This document shows, one piece after another, positions 17,435 to 25,270 of a DNA stretch of 64,000 nt. How positions within the stretch are numbered: the stretch's first letter is position 1; each line of letters opens with the position of its first letter. Source of the DNA: Microbacterium immunditiarum (GTDB lineage: Bacteria; Actinomycetota; Actinomycetes; Actinomycetales; Microbacteriaceae). The notes under the pieces were generated by a model that was given only the letters and a program-made list of their open reading frames with translations, was not told the DNA's origin and did not search any database. The position numbers were made by a program, and so were the translations under genes. The DNA lies in the NCBI RefSeq assembly GCF_013409785.1, contig NZ_JACCBV010000001.1, positions 2,046,001 through 2,110,000 of the forward strand, written 5' to 3'.

Positions 17435-18298
17435 TCAGCCCCCGAGCATCTCGATGCGCACGTCGAGCCCGAGGTCGAGCGCGCGCGCGGAGTGGGTGAG
17501 CGCCCCGACGGCGATGACGTCGACGCCCGTCTCGGCGATGGCCCGCACGGTCTCGAGCGACACCCCGCCGGATGCCTCGACCGTCGCGCGGCCGGCGATG
17601 AGCTCGACCCCCGCACGCAGGTCGTCGAGCGAGAAGTTGTCGAGCATGACCGTGTCGACGCCCGCCGCGAGCACCGCCTCGATCTGGTCGAGCCGGTCCA
17701 CCTCGACCTCGAAGTGCGTGGTGTGGGGGAGCCGGGCGATCGCGCCCTGGATCGCCGCGGTCACCGAGACGCCCTTCTGCGCGAGCACCGCGAGGTGGTT
17801 GTCCTTCGCCATGACCGCGTCCGAGAGCGAGTACCGGTGGTTGTGACCCCCGCCGTTCACGACCGCGTGCCGCTCGAACGCGCGCAGGCCGGGCGTGGTC
17901 TTCCGCGTGTCGGCGATGCGCGCGCCCGTGTGCGCGACCTCGGCGACGTAGCGCGCGGTGAGGGTCGCTATGCCCGACATCCGCTGCACGAAGTTGAGCC
18001 CGACGCGCTCGGCCGTGAGCACGCCGCGCGCGGGACCGGTGACCGTCGCGAGGACGGTGCCCGGGCGGAAGAACTCGCCGTCCTCGACGATGAGCTCCAC
18101 GTCGATCGACGGATCGGTGAGGCGGAACGCCGCGACGAACACCTCGCCGCCGCTGAACACGCCCTCTTCGCGTGCCACGAGGTCGGCGCGTGCGATCGCC
18201 GTCTCGACGATGAGCGCGTCGCTCGTGAGGTCGCCCCACGGTGCGTCCTCTTCGAGAGCCGCCGCGACGGCGCGGTCGATCGTGGCGCGGGTCAGCAT
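17435..18298 (-). CDS. nadC: Nicotinate-nucleotide pyrophosphorylase (carboxylating)
   Basis: The 287-residue enzyme joins quinolinate and phosphoribosyl pyrophosphate to give nicotinate mononucleotide and CO2. Typical NadC elements are the N-terminal EEDAPWGDLTSDAL, the RKTTPGLRAFERHAVVNGGGHNHR active-site segment (as short parts: RKTTPG, GGGHNHR), the IEVEV-like FEVEVDRLDQ strand and the EASGGVSLETV barrel end. The ATG at 18298 overlaps the end of nadB by seven bases; the longer frame upstream is nadB in another phase. It is the third step of de novo NAD synthesis in this operon. Confidence 0.92.
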   Translation of the reverse strand: MLTRATIDRAVAAALEEDAPWGDLTSDALIVETAIARADLVAREEGVFSGGEVFVAAFRLTDPSIDVELIVEDGEFFRPGTVLATVTGPARGVLTAERVGLNFVQRMSGIATLTARYVAEVAHTGARIADTRKTTPGLRAFERHAVVNGGGHNHRYSLSDAVMAKDNHLAVLAQKGVSVTAAIQGAIARLPHTTHFEVEVDRLDQIEAVLAAGVDTVMLDNFSLDDLRAGVELIAGRATVEASGGVSLETVRAIAETGVDVIAVGALTHSARALDLGLDVRIEMLGG

Positions 18299-20055
18299 GC
18301 GACGGGCTCCTTCTCCGGTTCGACAGCCGGGGTTCGGGTCGCGGTCGGGCGTGCGATCCTCCACGGATCTGCGGGCTTTCGGGCCGCCTCGAGGGCGAGG
18401 GCGCTCGCGACGCGGCGGTTCTGTGGAGTTCTGCACGACGACGGGTCGTCCGACCGGAAGTGCGCCCCGACCGACTCACGACGGGCGAGCGCGGCCGCGA
18501 CCAGCAGCTGGGCGACGAGCAGCAGGTTCTCGTCCTCGAGCTCGCGTTCGGTTCGCGCCTCGCGCGGCTGCGCGCGCCACTGCGAGAGAACGGATGCCGC
18601 GTGCCGCAGCCCCTCCTCATCGCGCACGAGCCCCGCGTGCTCCCACATCAGGTGCTGCAGCGTGCGGCGGGTGAACGGCGCCGCCTCCACGACCGCACTC
18701 GCGGCGAGCGGGCGCGCGGCGGTCGACGCGGCACTGCGCGGCCAAGCGCCGGACGCCGCGTCATCCGCGATCGCATCGCCGGCACGAGCGCCGAACACCG
18801 CTCCCTCCAGCAGCGAGTTCGACGCGAGGCGGTTCGCGCCGTGCACTCCCGTGCGGGCCACCTCGCCGACCGCGTACAGGCCGGGCACCGTGGTGCGGCC
18901 CTCGAGGTCGGTGACGACCCCGCCCATGAGGTAGTGCGCGGCCGGGGTCACGGGGATCGGCGCGCGCGCCCAGTCGAGCCCCCGCTCGTGCACGGAACGG
19001 TCGATCGTCGGGAAGCGCTTCGCGAGGAACTCCGCACGCGCCTCGGGGGAGGCCGGCCCGACGACCGTCGCATCGAGCAGCGCGGGGCGTCCGTCCTGCG
19101 CCTCCATGAGGGCGGCGATCGCGCGGGCGACGACGTCGCGCGGCGCGAGCTCGCCGTCAGGGTGCGCGTCCAGTGCGAAGCGCCGGCCGCGCTCGTCGAC
19201 GAGCAGCGCACCTTCGCCGCGCACCGCCTCCGACACGAGGAACGCGTCGGCACCACGGATGCCGGGCGCGTCCGCGACCGCAGGAAGCACCGTCGGGTGG
19301 AACTGGAAGAACTCGAGATCGGCGACGGCCGCACCGGCGCGCACCGCGGCCGCGATGCCGTCGCCCGTCGCGACGGCGGGGTTCGTCGAGTGCGCGTACA
19401 GCTCGCCCGCCCCGCCCGTCGCGAGCACGACGGCGTCGGCGAAGAGCGTCAGTGGCTCGCGGTCGTCCACGAGCAGCTCGGCGCCCGCGACCCGCCCGCT
19501 GCGCACGACGAGGTCGACGAGGAAAGCATGCTCGACGACCTCGACGTCGCTCGCGCGCAGTCGCGCCACGAGTGCGCGCTCGATGGCGGTGCCTGTCGCG
19601 TCGCCTCCCGCGTGGAGGATGCGCGGGTACGAGTGGGCGGCCTCGAGGCCCTTCACGAACCCGCCGTCGTCGCCGCGGTCGAACGCGACGCCGAGGTCGA
19701 TGAGCTCGCGGATCCGTGCGGGACCCTCCTCGGCGAGCACGCGCACCGCGTCGAGGTCGTTGAGTCCGGCGCCGGCGACCACCGTGTCGCGCACGTGGTC
19801 GTCGATGCGGTCGTCGTCGAACATGACGCCGGCGATCCCGCCCTGCGCGAAGCGCGTGTTGGCGTGGTCGAGCACGTCCTTCGTGACGAGGGTCACGCGG
19901 CATCCGCTGTCGACGGCGTGCAGCGCCGCGAGCAGCCCCGCGATGCCCGAGCCGACGACCAGCGCGTGCGCTTCGTCTCGCTTCGCTCGCTCAGCGTCCG
20001 GGGTGAGGTGCCGCTTCGCTCGTTCAGCGACCGGGGCGCCGAGCGCACGCGTCAT
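18292..20055 (-). CDS. nadB: L-aspartate oxidase
   Basis: This 587-residue flavoenzyme oxidises aspartate to iminoaspartate, which NadA then condenses. The FAD motif is VVGSGIAGLLAA near residue 35, with TKDVLDHANTRFAQGGIAGV and the late AGEVARTGVHGANRLASNSLLEG motif of the succinate dehydrogenase/NadB family. The ATG at 20055 overlaps the nadA stop (ATGA). An oddity is the N-terminal extension before the FAD fold: residues about 10-30 contain AERAKR twice, encoded by two copies of a REP-like repeat (19976-20001, 20009-20034). The extension should be dispensable if it is a repeat insertion. Confidence 0.92.
   Translation of the reverse strand: MTRALGAPVAERAKRHLTPDAERAKRDEAHALVVGSGIAGLLAALHAVDSGCRVTLVTKDVLDHANTRFAQGGIAGVMFDDDRIDDHVRDTVVAGAGLNDLDAVRVLAEEGPARIRELIDLGVAFDRGDDGGFVKGLEAAHSYPRILHAGGDATGTAIERALVARLRASDVEVVEHAFLVDLVVRSGRVAGAELLVDDREPLTLFADAVVLATGGAGELYAHSTNPAVATGDGIAAAVRAGAAVADLEFFQFHPTVLPAVADAPGIRGADAFLVSEAVRGEGALLVDERGRRFALDAHPDGELAPRDVVARAIAALMEAQDGRPALLDATVVGPASPEARAEFLAKRFPTIDRSVHERGLDWARAPIPVTPAAHYLMGGVVTDLEGRTTVPGLYAVGEVARTGVHGANRLASNSLLEGAVFGARAGDAIADDAASGAWPRSAASTAARPLAASAVVEAAPFTRRTLQHLMWEHAGLVRDEEGLRHAASVLSQWRAQPREARTERELEDENLLLVAQLLVAAALARRESVGAHFRSDDPSSCRTPQNRRVASALALEAARKPADPWRIARPTATRTPAVEPEKEPVAC
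19976..20001 (+). repeat. REP-like repeat copy A, inside nadB
   Basis: This 26-bp element is an imperfect copy (about four differences) of 20009-20034 and of 54678-54703. Read on the minus strand it resembles CCGG-T-CGCTGAACGAGCG followed by AAGCGAGA. It lies in the 5' end of nadB and encodes part of an AERAKR peptide. Confidence 0.6.
20009..20034 (+). repeat. REP-like repeat copy B, inside nadB
   Basis: The second copy begins 33 bp after copy A in the same orientation and in the same reading phase, so the AERAKR hexapeptide appears twice at the NadB N-terminus. Confidence 0.6.
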
Positions 20056-21401
20056 GACGCCTGCTCCCAATGCGCGGCCGGGGCCGCCGGAGGCTTCGCC
20101 GCGAGCATCCGCTCGAGGGCGACGCGCGCGGGATCGGCGACATCGCCGGGAACCGTGATGCGGTTGAGCACCTCACCGTCGACGAGCGCCTCGAGCACCC
20201 ACGCGAGGTAACCCGGGTGGATGCGGTACATCGTCGAGCACGGGCACACGACCGGGTCGAGGCAGAAGATCTCGTGCTGCGGATGCTGCGCCGCCAGCCG
20301 CTGGACGAGGTTCACCTCGGTGCCGATCGCGAACGTCGTGGGCTCGGTCGCCGCCTCGATCGCCTTGCGGATGTAGTCGGTCGAGCCGGACTCGTCGGCC
20401 GCGTCGACGACCTCCATCGGGCATTCCGGGTGCACGATGACGCGCACCCCGGGGTGTTCAGCTCGAGCCGCCGCGATCTGGTCGACGCTGAAGCGCCGGT
20501 GCACGGAGCAGAACCCGTGCCACAGGATGACGCGCGCGTCGAGGAGCTGCTCCTCGGTGGAGCCGCCCAGCGGCTTGCGCGGGTTCCACATCGGCATCTG
20601 CTCGAGCGGCACCCCCATCGCCTTGGCGGTGTTGCGGCCGAGGTGCTGGTCGGGGAAGAACAGCACGCGGCGCCCGCGCGCGAACGCCCACTCGAGCACC
20701 GTGCGCGCGTTGGAAGACGTGCACACGATGCCGCCGTGGCGGCCCACGAAGCCCTTGATCGCGGCGGACGAGTTCATGTACGTGACCGGGATCACCGGCA
20801 CGAGCCCGTCGGCATCGGGGGCGGAGAGGTCGCCGTAGACGTCCTCGAGCTGCTCCCACGCGTCCTCGACCTGGTCGATGTCGGCCATGTCGGCCATCGA
20901 GCAGCCGGCGGCGAGGTTCGGCAGGATCACGGCCTGCTCGGGGCGGGACAGCAGGTCGGCCGTCTCGGCCATGAAGTGCACACCGCAGAAGACGATGGCC
21001 TCGGCATCCGGATGCTCCAGCGCCGCGTTCGCGAGCTGGAACGAGTCGCCCACGTAGTCGGCGTGCCTCACGACCTCTTCGCGCTGATAGAAGTGGCCGA
21101 GCACGACGACCCGGTCGCCGAGCGCCGCCTTGGCCGCGAGAATGCGCGCGTCGAGCTCGTCCGCCGACGCCGTGCGGTACTCGGCCGGGAGCTCGCCCTG
21201 ACGGGGCGATCCGGTGGGGATGACGTCTCCCATCGACGCGCCGGGACCGTAGCCGGGCACGGTGTCGAAGTTCCAGGGGCCCGAGGCGAGGTCGGTACTG
21301 CACGTCTCACCGCCCGCGCGGCCCTCGACGATCGCGCGGATCTCGAGGTCGACGGACGGATCGATGCGACGGGGCTGGAGCGAGATGTTGACGGCGGACA
21401 T
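20052..21401 (-). CDS. nadA: Quinolinate synthase
   Basis: The 449-residue Fe-S enzyme condenses iminoaspartate with dihydroxyacetone phosphate to quinolinate. Family markers are VVVLGHFYQREEV, the cluster Cys in ILPNLAAGCSMADM, VTYMNSSAAIKG, the SSNA element (CTSSNARTVLEW), HPECPMEV and a late CPCSTMYRI. It carries an N-terminal extension of about 90 residues before the first domain, as in other actinobacterial NadA. It starts 12 bases after nrtR and is translationally coupled to nadB. The enzyme probably depends on the NifS-like protein encoded at the end of the operon. Confidence 0.93.
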   Translation of the reverse strand: MSAVNISLQPRRIDPSVDLEIRAIVEGRAGGETCSTDLASGPWNFDTVPGYGPGASMGDVIPTGSPRQGELPAEYRTASADELDARILAAKAALGDRVVVLGHFYQREEVVRHADYVGDSFQLANAALEHPDAEAIVFCGVHFMAETADLLSRPEQAVILPNLAAGCSMADMADIDQVEDAWEQLEDVYGDLSAPDADGLVPVIPVTYMNSSAAIKGFVGRHGGIVCTSSNARTVLEWAFARGRRVLFFPDQHLGRNTAKAMGVPLEQMPMWNPRKPLGGSTEEQLLDARVILWHGFCSVHRRFSVDQIAAARAEHPGVRVIVHPECPMEVVDAADESGSTDYIRKAIEAATEPTTFAIGTEVNLVQRLAAQHPQHEIFCLDPVVCPCSTMYRIHPGYLAWVLEALVDGEVLNRITVPGDVADPARVALERMLAAKPPAAPAAHWEQAS

Positions 21402-21413
21402 GGGTTTCTCGAT

Positions 21414-22145
21414 TCACTGGCGGGCGTCGAGCGGGCCTCGGTCGGCGAGCTCGACGTCGCGGTCGTAGCGGTACAGGCGGGCGGGACGGTGGCTTCCGGT
21501 GCGGAACGACTGGGTGGGGATGAGGGTCCCCGAGCTCTCGACCTGGCGGCGGAAGTTGGCGGGGTCGAGGCGCCGGCCGAGGATCACCTCGTACACCTCG
21601 CGCAGCTCGGCGAGCGTGAACTCGTCGGGCAGCAGGCCGTGCGCGATTCGGCTGTAGCCGACCTTGTTGCGCAGGCGCCACAGCGCGTAGTCGACGATCT
21701 GGTTGTGGTCGAAGGCGAGCTGCGGAAGGGACGCGGCGTCGAACCACGCGACGTTCTCCGGGTCTTCGGGCTGCGGAGTGCGCGTCTCGTCCTCGCGCAC
21801 GAGCGCCCAGTACACGATGGAGACGACGCGCGCGGGGGAGCGGTCGACGGCTCCGAACGCGTAGAGCTGCTCGAGGTAGCTCGGCGCGAGGCCGGTGGTC
21901 TCGGCGAGCGTGCGCGACGCGGCCTCTTCGAGGCTCTCGGAGAGGCCGAGCCACCCGCCCGGGAGCGCCCACAGACCTTCGTACGGGTCGCGCGTGCGGC
22001 GCACGAGCGGCAGCACGACGGCCGGACGATCGGCGCCCTCGAGCCGGCGGGTCGTGAAGATGACGGTCGAGACGGCGACGCGCGTCACCTCGGCGACTGT
22101 GCCGGTCGCGATCGCGGCGGATGCCTCGCCGGTTCGTGTCATCAT
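21414..22145 (-). CDS. nrtR: NrtR-type Nudix-related transcriptional regulator of NAD genes
   Basis: The 243-residue protein joins a Nudix domain (about 25-160) to a C-terminal winged helix (KVGYSRIAHGLLPDEFTLAELREVYE and following), the layout of NrtR repressors that sense ADP-ribose or related NAD derivatives. Its Nudix box is degenerate: the REUxEExGU core reads RTLAETTGL, so two catalytic Glu are missing and hydrolysis is unlikely. Location directly upstream of nadABC supports the assignment. The ATG at 22145 has AGGAG at a normal distance; GTG 22178 lies upstream of the predicted transcription start. A palindrome at 22180-22194 overlaps its -35, which suggests autoregulation. Confidence 0.85.
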   Translation of the reverse strand: MMTRTGEASAAIATGTVAEVTRVAVSTVIFTTRRLEGADRPAVVLPLVRRTRDPYEGLWALPGGWLGLSESLEEAASRTLAETTGLAPSYLEQLYAFGAVDRSPARVVSIVYWALVREDETRTPQPEDPENVAWFDAASLPQLAFDHNQIVDYALWRLRNKVGYSRIAHGLLPDEFTLAELREVYEVILGRRLDPANFRRQVESSGTLIPTQSFRTGSHRPARLYRYDRDVELADRGPLDARQ

Positions 22146-22165
22146 GACCATAACTCCTGCGACCG

Positions 22166-22194
22166 ATCTTATTGTCACATTGACTTGAAGTCAA
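22166..22194 (-). promoter_or_regulatory. Promoter of the nrtR-nadABC-nifS operon
   Basis: On the minus strand a TTGACT -35 (22194-22189) and a TAAGAT -10 (22171-22166) are separated by exactly 17 bases, close to the sigma-70 consensus. The predicted start is near 22159, a few bases before the AGGAG of nrtR. Confidence 0.7.
22180..22194. promoter_or_regulatory. Perfect palindrome TTGACTT-G-AAGTCAA, probable NrtR operator
   Basis: The two 7-bp arms are perfectly complementary around one central base. The element covers the -35 box and the first spacer bases, so bound protein would block RNA polymerase. NrtR repressors of other bacteria bind palindromes upstream of NAD genes; identity of this one as the NrtR site is inference from position. 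Confidence 0.65.
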
Positions 22195-22258
22195 ACTCCC
22201 GGCGTCCGCCGACGTCGATCGCCTACAGTGGCGACGCCGCGAGTCCCGAGGAGGCCCG

Positions 22259-23431
22259 ATGATCGTCGTCGACGTGATCGCGGTCGCCGCCTTCATCGCG
22301 GCGCTCGCCATCGGCGTCAGCCGCGGGTTCTTCGCGACGGCCGGCACGCTGGTCGGGCTGGTCGTCGGCGCGCTCGCGGCCTACTGGCTCGTGCCTGTCG
22401 CGGGCGTCTTCCTCCCTGGCGGGGCGTGGCGGGGCATCCTCCTCGCGGGCGGCGCGATCTTCCTGGTCCTCCTCGGCGCCGCGGTCGGGACCGCGATCGG
22501 CACGGCACTCCGCAAGGGCGTCGAGCGAACAGCCCTGCGCGGGATCGATCGCGTGCTCGGCGGCGTGCTCAACGTCGTCACGACCGCCCTCGTGCTGCTC
22601 CTCGTCGGGACGACGGTGACCGCGACGGGAACGCCGCTCGTCGCATCCGCTGTCGCATCGTCGCGCGTGCTGCGCATGATCGACGCCTTCACGCCGACAC
22701 CCGTCGATGCGGCGCTCGCCCAGCTCCGAGGGGCCGTCCTCGACGACGGACTGCCCCGACTCGGCGAGCTGCTTCAGCCGCAGGCGCAGCCGACAGCGCC
22801 GCCGGTCGCGCTCGACGATCCCGAGCTGCAGCGGGCCGCGGCATCCGTCGCCCGCATCAGCGGAACCGCCTCCGCGTGCGGGGTCGCGATGACCGGCTCC
22901 GGGTTCGTCGCCGCCGACGACCTCGTCGTCACCAACGCGCACGTGCTCGCCGGCGTCGACTCACCGCTCGTCGAGCTTCCGGGCGGCACTGCGCGGGAGG
23001 GCCGCGTCGTCTACTTCGACCCGGTCGACGACCTCGCGGTCATCGCGGTCGACGACCTCCCGGCCGAGCCCCTCGCGATCGTCGAGACGATCGGTCCCGG
23101 CGCGCCCGCCGTCGTCCAGGGCTACCCGCTGGGCGGGCCGCTCACGAGCACGAGCGCTCACGTGCTGTCGGTCGGCGCGGTCCCCGTGCCCGACATCTAC
23201 GGCGAATCCGCCGCGCTCCGCGAGATCTACTCGCTTCAGTCTGACGTGCAGCCGGGCAACTCCGGCGGACCGCTGCTCACCGGCGACGGCGAGGTCGCGG
23301 GGGTCGTGTTCGCACGCGGAGACGTCGGACAGGGACTGGGCTACGCGATGACGCCCGTCGAGCTCGCGCCCGCGCTGGCCGCGGCATCCGCCGACAGCCC
23401 GACCACCTCGACGGGAGCCTGCACGCGCTGA
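22259..23431 (+). CDS. MarP-like membrane serine protease (CvpA-like N-terminus)
   Basis: The 390-residue protein has four N-terminal membrane helices (about 4-110) like colicin V production protein CvpA, then a chymotrypsin-like protease domain outside the cell: His in TNAHVLAG, Asp in PVDDLAVI and Ser in QPGNSGGPLL. This is the layout of mycobacterial MarP, which protects cells in acid and cleaves cell-wall hydrolases. A Cys in SACGVAM and one in the last residues (GACTR) may form the disulfide known for MarP-like enzymes. The ATG at 22259 follows GAGGAGG; a TACAGT at 22223-22228 may be its -10. It is divergent from nrtR. Confidence 0.85.
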   Translation: MIVVDVIAVAAFIAALAIGVSRGFFATAGTLVGLVVGALAAYWLVPVAGVFLPGGAWRGILLAGGAIFLVLLGAAVGTAIGTALRKGVERTALRGIDRVLGGVLNVVTTALVLLLVGTTVTATGTPLVASAVASSRVLRMIDAFTPTPVDAALAQLRGAVLDDGLPRLGELLQPQAQPTAPPVALDDPELQRAAASVARISGTASACGVAMTGSGFVAADDLVVTNAHVLAGVDSPLVELPGGTAREGRVVYFDPVDDLAVIAVDDLPAEPLAIVETIGPGAPAVVQGYPLGGPLTSTSAHVLSVGAVPVPDIYGESAALREIYSLQSDVQPGNSGGPLLTGDGEVAGVVFARGDVGQGLGYAMTPVELAPALAAASADSPTTSTGACTR

Positions 23432-23472
23432 CCGGCCGCCGTGTCCGGCTGGCTCGCCGGGAGCGGGACGGA

Positions 23473-23478
23473 TATGCT
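23473..23478 (+). promoter_or_regulatory. Likely -10 of the glycine-riboswitch transcript
   Basis: TATGCT lies about 35 bases before the first aptamer, in the gap after the MarP-like gene. No convincing -35 is seen; a CTGGCT at 23449-23454 is 18 bases upstream. Confidence 0.4.
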
Positions 23479-23510
23479 TGGCCCCGCAACTGAAGACCAG
23501 GCCGCATGAC

Positions 23511-23712
23511 GACTGCGGGAGAGCCCCGACCACGCCGAGCGTGGGGACGGGCACCGAAGGAGCAAGCCTCCCCGCCAATCTCTCAGGTCCGTGTACCGCA
23601 TCCGTCCGGCCGCTCTGGAGAGTGGTGCAGCCGCACCCGCCGAAGGAGAAAGCCCCCCTTGACTTCATTCGTCGAGGCGGTGGCGAAGCTCTCAGGTCGA
23701 AGACAGAGGGGG
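23511..23712 (+). ncRNA. Tandem glycine riboswitch upstream of gcvTHP
   Basis: Two glycine aptamers follow one another. The first (about 23514-23609) has the GCGGGAGAG opening, the ACCGAAGGAGCAA core and AATCTCTCAGGTCCGTGTACCG closing parts; the second (about 23613-23712) has CTGGAGAG, the CGCCGAAGGAGAAA core and CTCTCAGGTCGAAGACAGAGGGGG. The short linker and repeated CCGAAGGAG and CTCTCAGG elements are diagnostic. In known cases glycine binding switches on glycine cleavage genes, matching the genes downstream. After it, GGATGCC-GCCC-GGCATCC (23721-23738) may be part of the expression platform. The region 23432-23762 holds no protein gene. Confidence 0.93.
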
Positions 23713-23762
23713 AGTTCCGCGGATGCCGCCCGGCATCCACCCGCCCGACCACGGGAGAACTC

Positions 23763-24890
23763 ATGACCCAGCTGCGCACGACCCCGTTGCATGACCGACA
23801 TGAGGCGCTCGGCGCCTCGTTCACGGACTTCGGCGGATGGCTCATGCCCGTCCGCTACACGTCCGACCTCGCCGAGCACCACGCCGTCCGCAACGCCGCA
23901 GGCCTATTCGACATCTCGCACATGGCCGAGATCGAGGTGCACGGCCCGGATGCCGCGGCCTTCCTCGACTTCGCCGTGTCCGGGCGCATGTCGGCGCTCG
24001 CGGTCGACCAGGCGAAGTACACGCTCCTGCTCGACCCGTCCGGCGGGATCATCGACGACCTCATCGTGTACCGCGCGGCGGACGACGGCTACATGGTCGT
24101 CGCGAACGCGGGAAACCGCGACGCGGCCGTCGCGGCCCTCACCGAGCGCGCCGAGGAGTTCGACGTCGTCGTCGACGACTGCACCGACCACATCGCGCTC
24201 ATCGCCGTCCAGGGCCCGGCGTCGCAGGCGATCCTCGAGGCGACGTCCGAGATCCAGGTCGGCGACCACACGCCGCTGTCGGACGTGAAGTACTACCGGC
24301 GCACGCACGCCGACTTCGTCCGCGGCGGCGAGTCCGTGCCGATGCACCTCGCACGCACGGGCTACACGGGCGAGGACGGCTTCGAGCTGTTCATCCGCGC
24401 GAACGCGGTCGGCCCCCTGTGGGACGCGGTCCTGGCCGCCGGAGAGCCGTTCGGGCTCGTTCCGGCCGGGCTCGCGGCGCGGGACACGCTCCGTCTCGAA
24501 GCCGGCATGCCCCTGTACGGGCACGAGCTATCGCGCGACACCGTGCCCTCGCAGGTCGGCCTCGCGCGCACCGTCGCCGCCGACAAGGAGGACTTCGTCG
24601 GGCGCACCGCGATCGAGACCGTGGTCGCCACCGACGCCCCCGTGCTCGTCGGGCTCGTCGCCGAAGGGCGCCGCGCCGGCCGCGCGGGCTACCCCGTCCT
24701 CGACGCCGACGGCAACCCCGTCGGCGAGATCACCAGCGGCGCGCTGAGCCCGACCCTGGGGCATCCGATCGCCATGGCCTTCGTCTCACCGCACGCGAGC
24801 GCCCTCGACACCCCTCTCTTCATCGACGTGCGCGGAAGCCGCATCCCGGCCACCGTCAGCACCCTGCCCTTCTACCGGAGGAACAAATGA
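23763..24890 (+). CDS. gcvT: Glycine cleavage system T protein (aminomethyltransferase)
   Basis: The 375-residue enzyme transfers the aminomethyl group from lipoyl-GcvH to tetrahydrofolate, releasing ammonia. It begins [28 protein letters not shown] and has the GcvT motifs [42 protein letters not shown]. Start 23763 has GGGAGA just upstream and follows the riboswitch. It overlaps gcvH by ATGA, so the three genes form one translationally coupled operon. Confidence 0.95.
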   Translation: MTQLRTTPLHDRHEALGASFTDFGGWLMPVRYTSDLAEHHAVRNAAGLFDISHMAEIEVHGPDAAAFLDFAVSGRMSALAVDQAKYTLLLDPSGGIIDDLIVYRAADDGYMVVANAGNRDAAVAALTERAEEFDVVVDDCTDHIALIAVQGPASQAILEATSEIQVGDHTPLSDVKYYRRTHADFVRGGESVPMHLARTGYTGEDGFELFIRANAVGPLWDAVLAAGEPFGLVPAGLAARDTLRLEAGMPLYGHELSRDTVPSQVGLARTVAADKEDFVGRTAIETVVATDAPVLVGLVAEGRRAGRAGYPVLDADGNPVGEITSGALSPTLGHPIAMAFVSPHASALDTPLFIDVRGSRIPATVSTLPFYRRNK

Positions 24891-25270
24891 CCGATCTCGA
24901 CACCCTCAAGTACACCGCCGAGCACGAGTGGATCGCCGTCGACGGCGACGTCGCCACCATCGGCATCACCGATTACGCCGCCGACAAGCTGGGCGACGTC
25001 GTCTACGTGGACCTGCCCGCGGCGGGCTCCGCCGTCACGGGCGGTGCCGTGTGCGGTGAGATCGAGTCGACGAAGTCCGTCGGCGAACTCTACGCGCCCG
25101 TTTCGGGTGAGATCGTCGAGGTCAACGACGCCGCCGTCGACGACCCGTCGATCGTCAACGCCGACCCGTTCGGCGACGGCTGGCTCGTCAAGCTGCGCGT
25201 CGACCCGGCGGGCCTCGACGGCCTGCTCGACCGCGCAGCCTACGTCGCGCTGACCGAGGGCGACAAGTGA
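24887..25270 (+). CDS. gcvH: Glycine cleavage system H protein
   Basis: The 127-residue lipoyl carrier shuttles the aminomethyl and reducing equivalents among GcvP, GcvT and the L protein. The lipoylated Lys is in the [15 protein letters not shown] hairpin; the KYTAEHEWI start and DGWLVKLRV near the end are typical. An RBS (GGAGGAA) lies before the ATG, inside gcvT. No L-protein or lipoate gene is in the window. Confidence 0.95.
   Translation: MTDLDTLKYTAEHEWIAVDGDVATIGITDYAADKLGDVVYVDLPAAGSAVTGGAVCGEIESTKSVGELYAPVSGEIVEVNDAAVDDPSIVNADPFGDGWLVKLRVDPAGLDGLLDRAAYVALTEGDK

Noticed and set aside
15271..17616. A single 781-codon minus frame joining a glycosyltransferase to an upstream extension
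   Set aside because: The upstream part is the out-of-phase shadow of the cysteine desulfurase gene; the glycosyltransferase has its own leaderless GTG at 16224.
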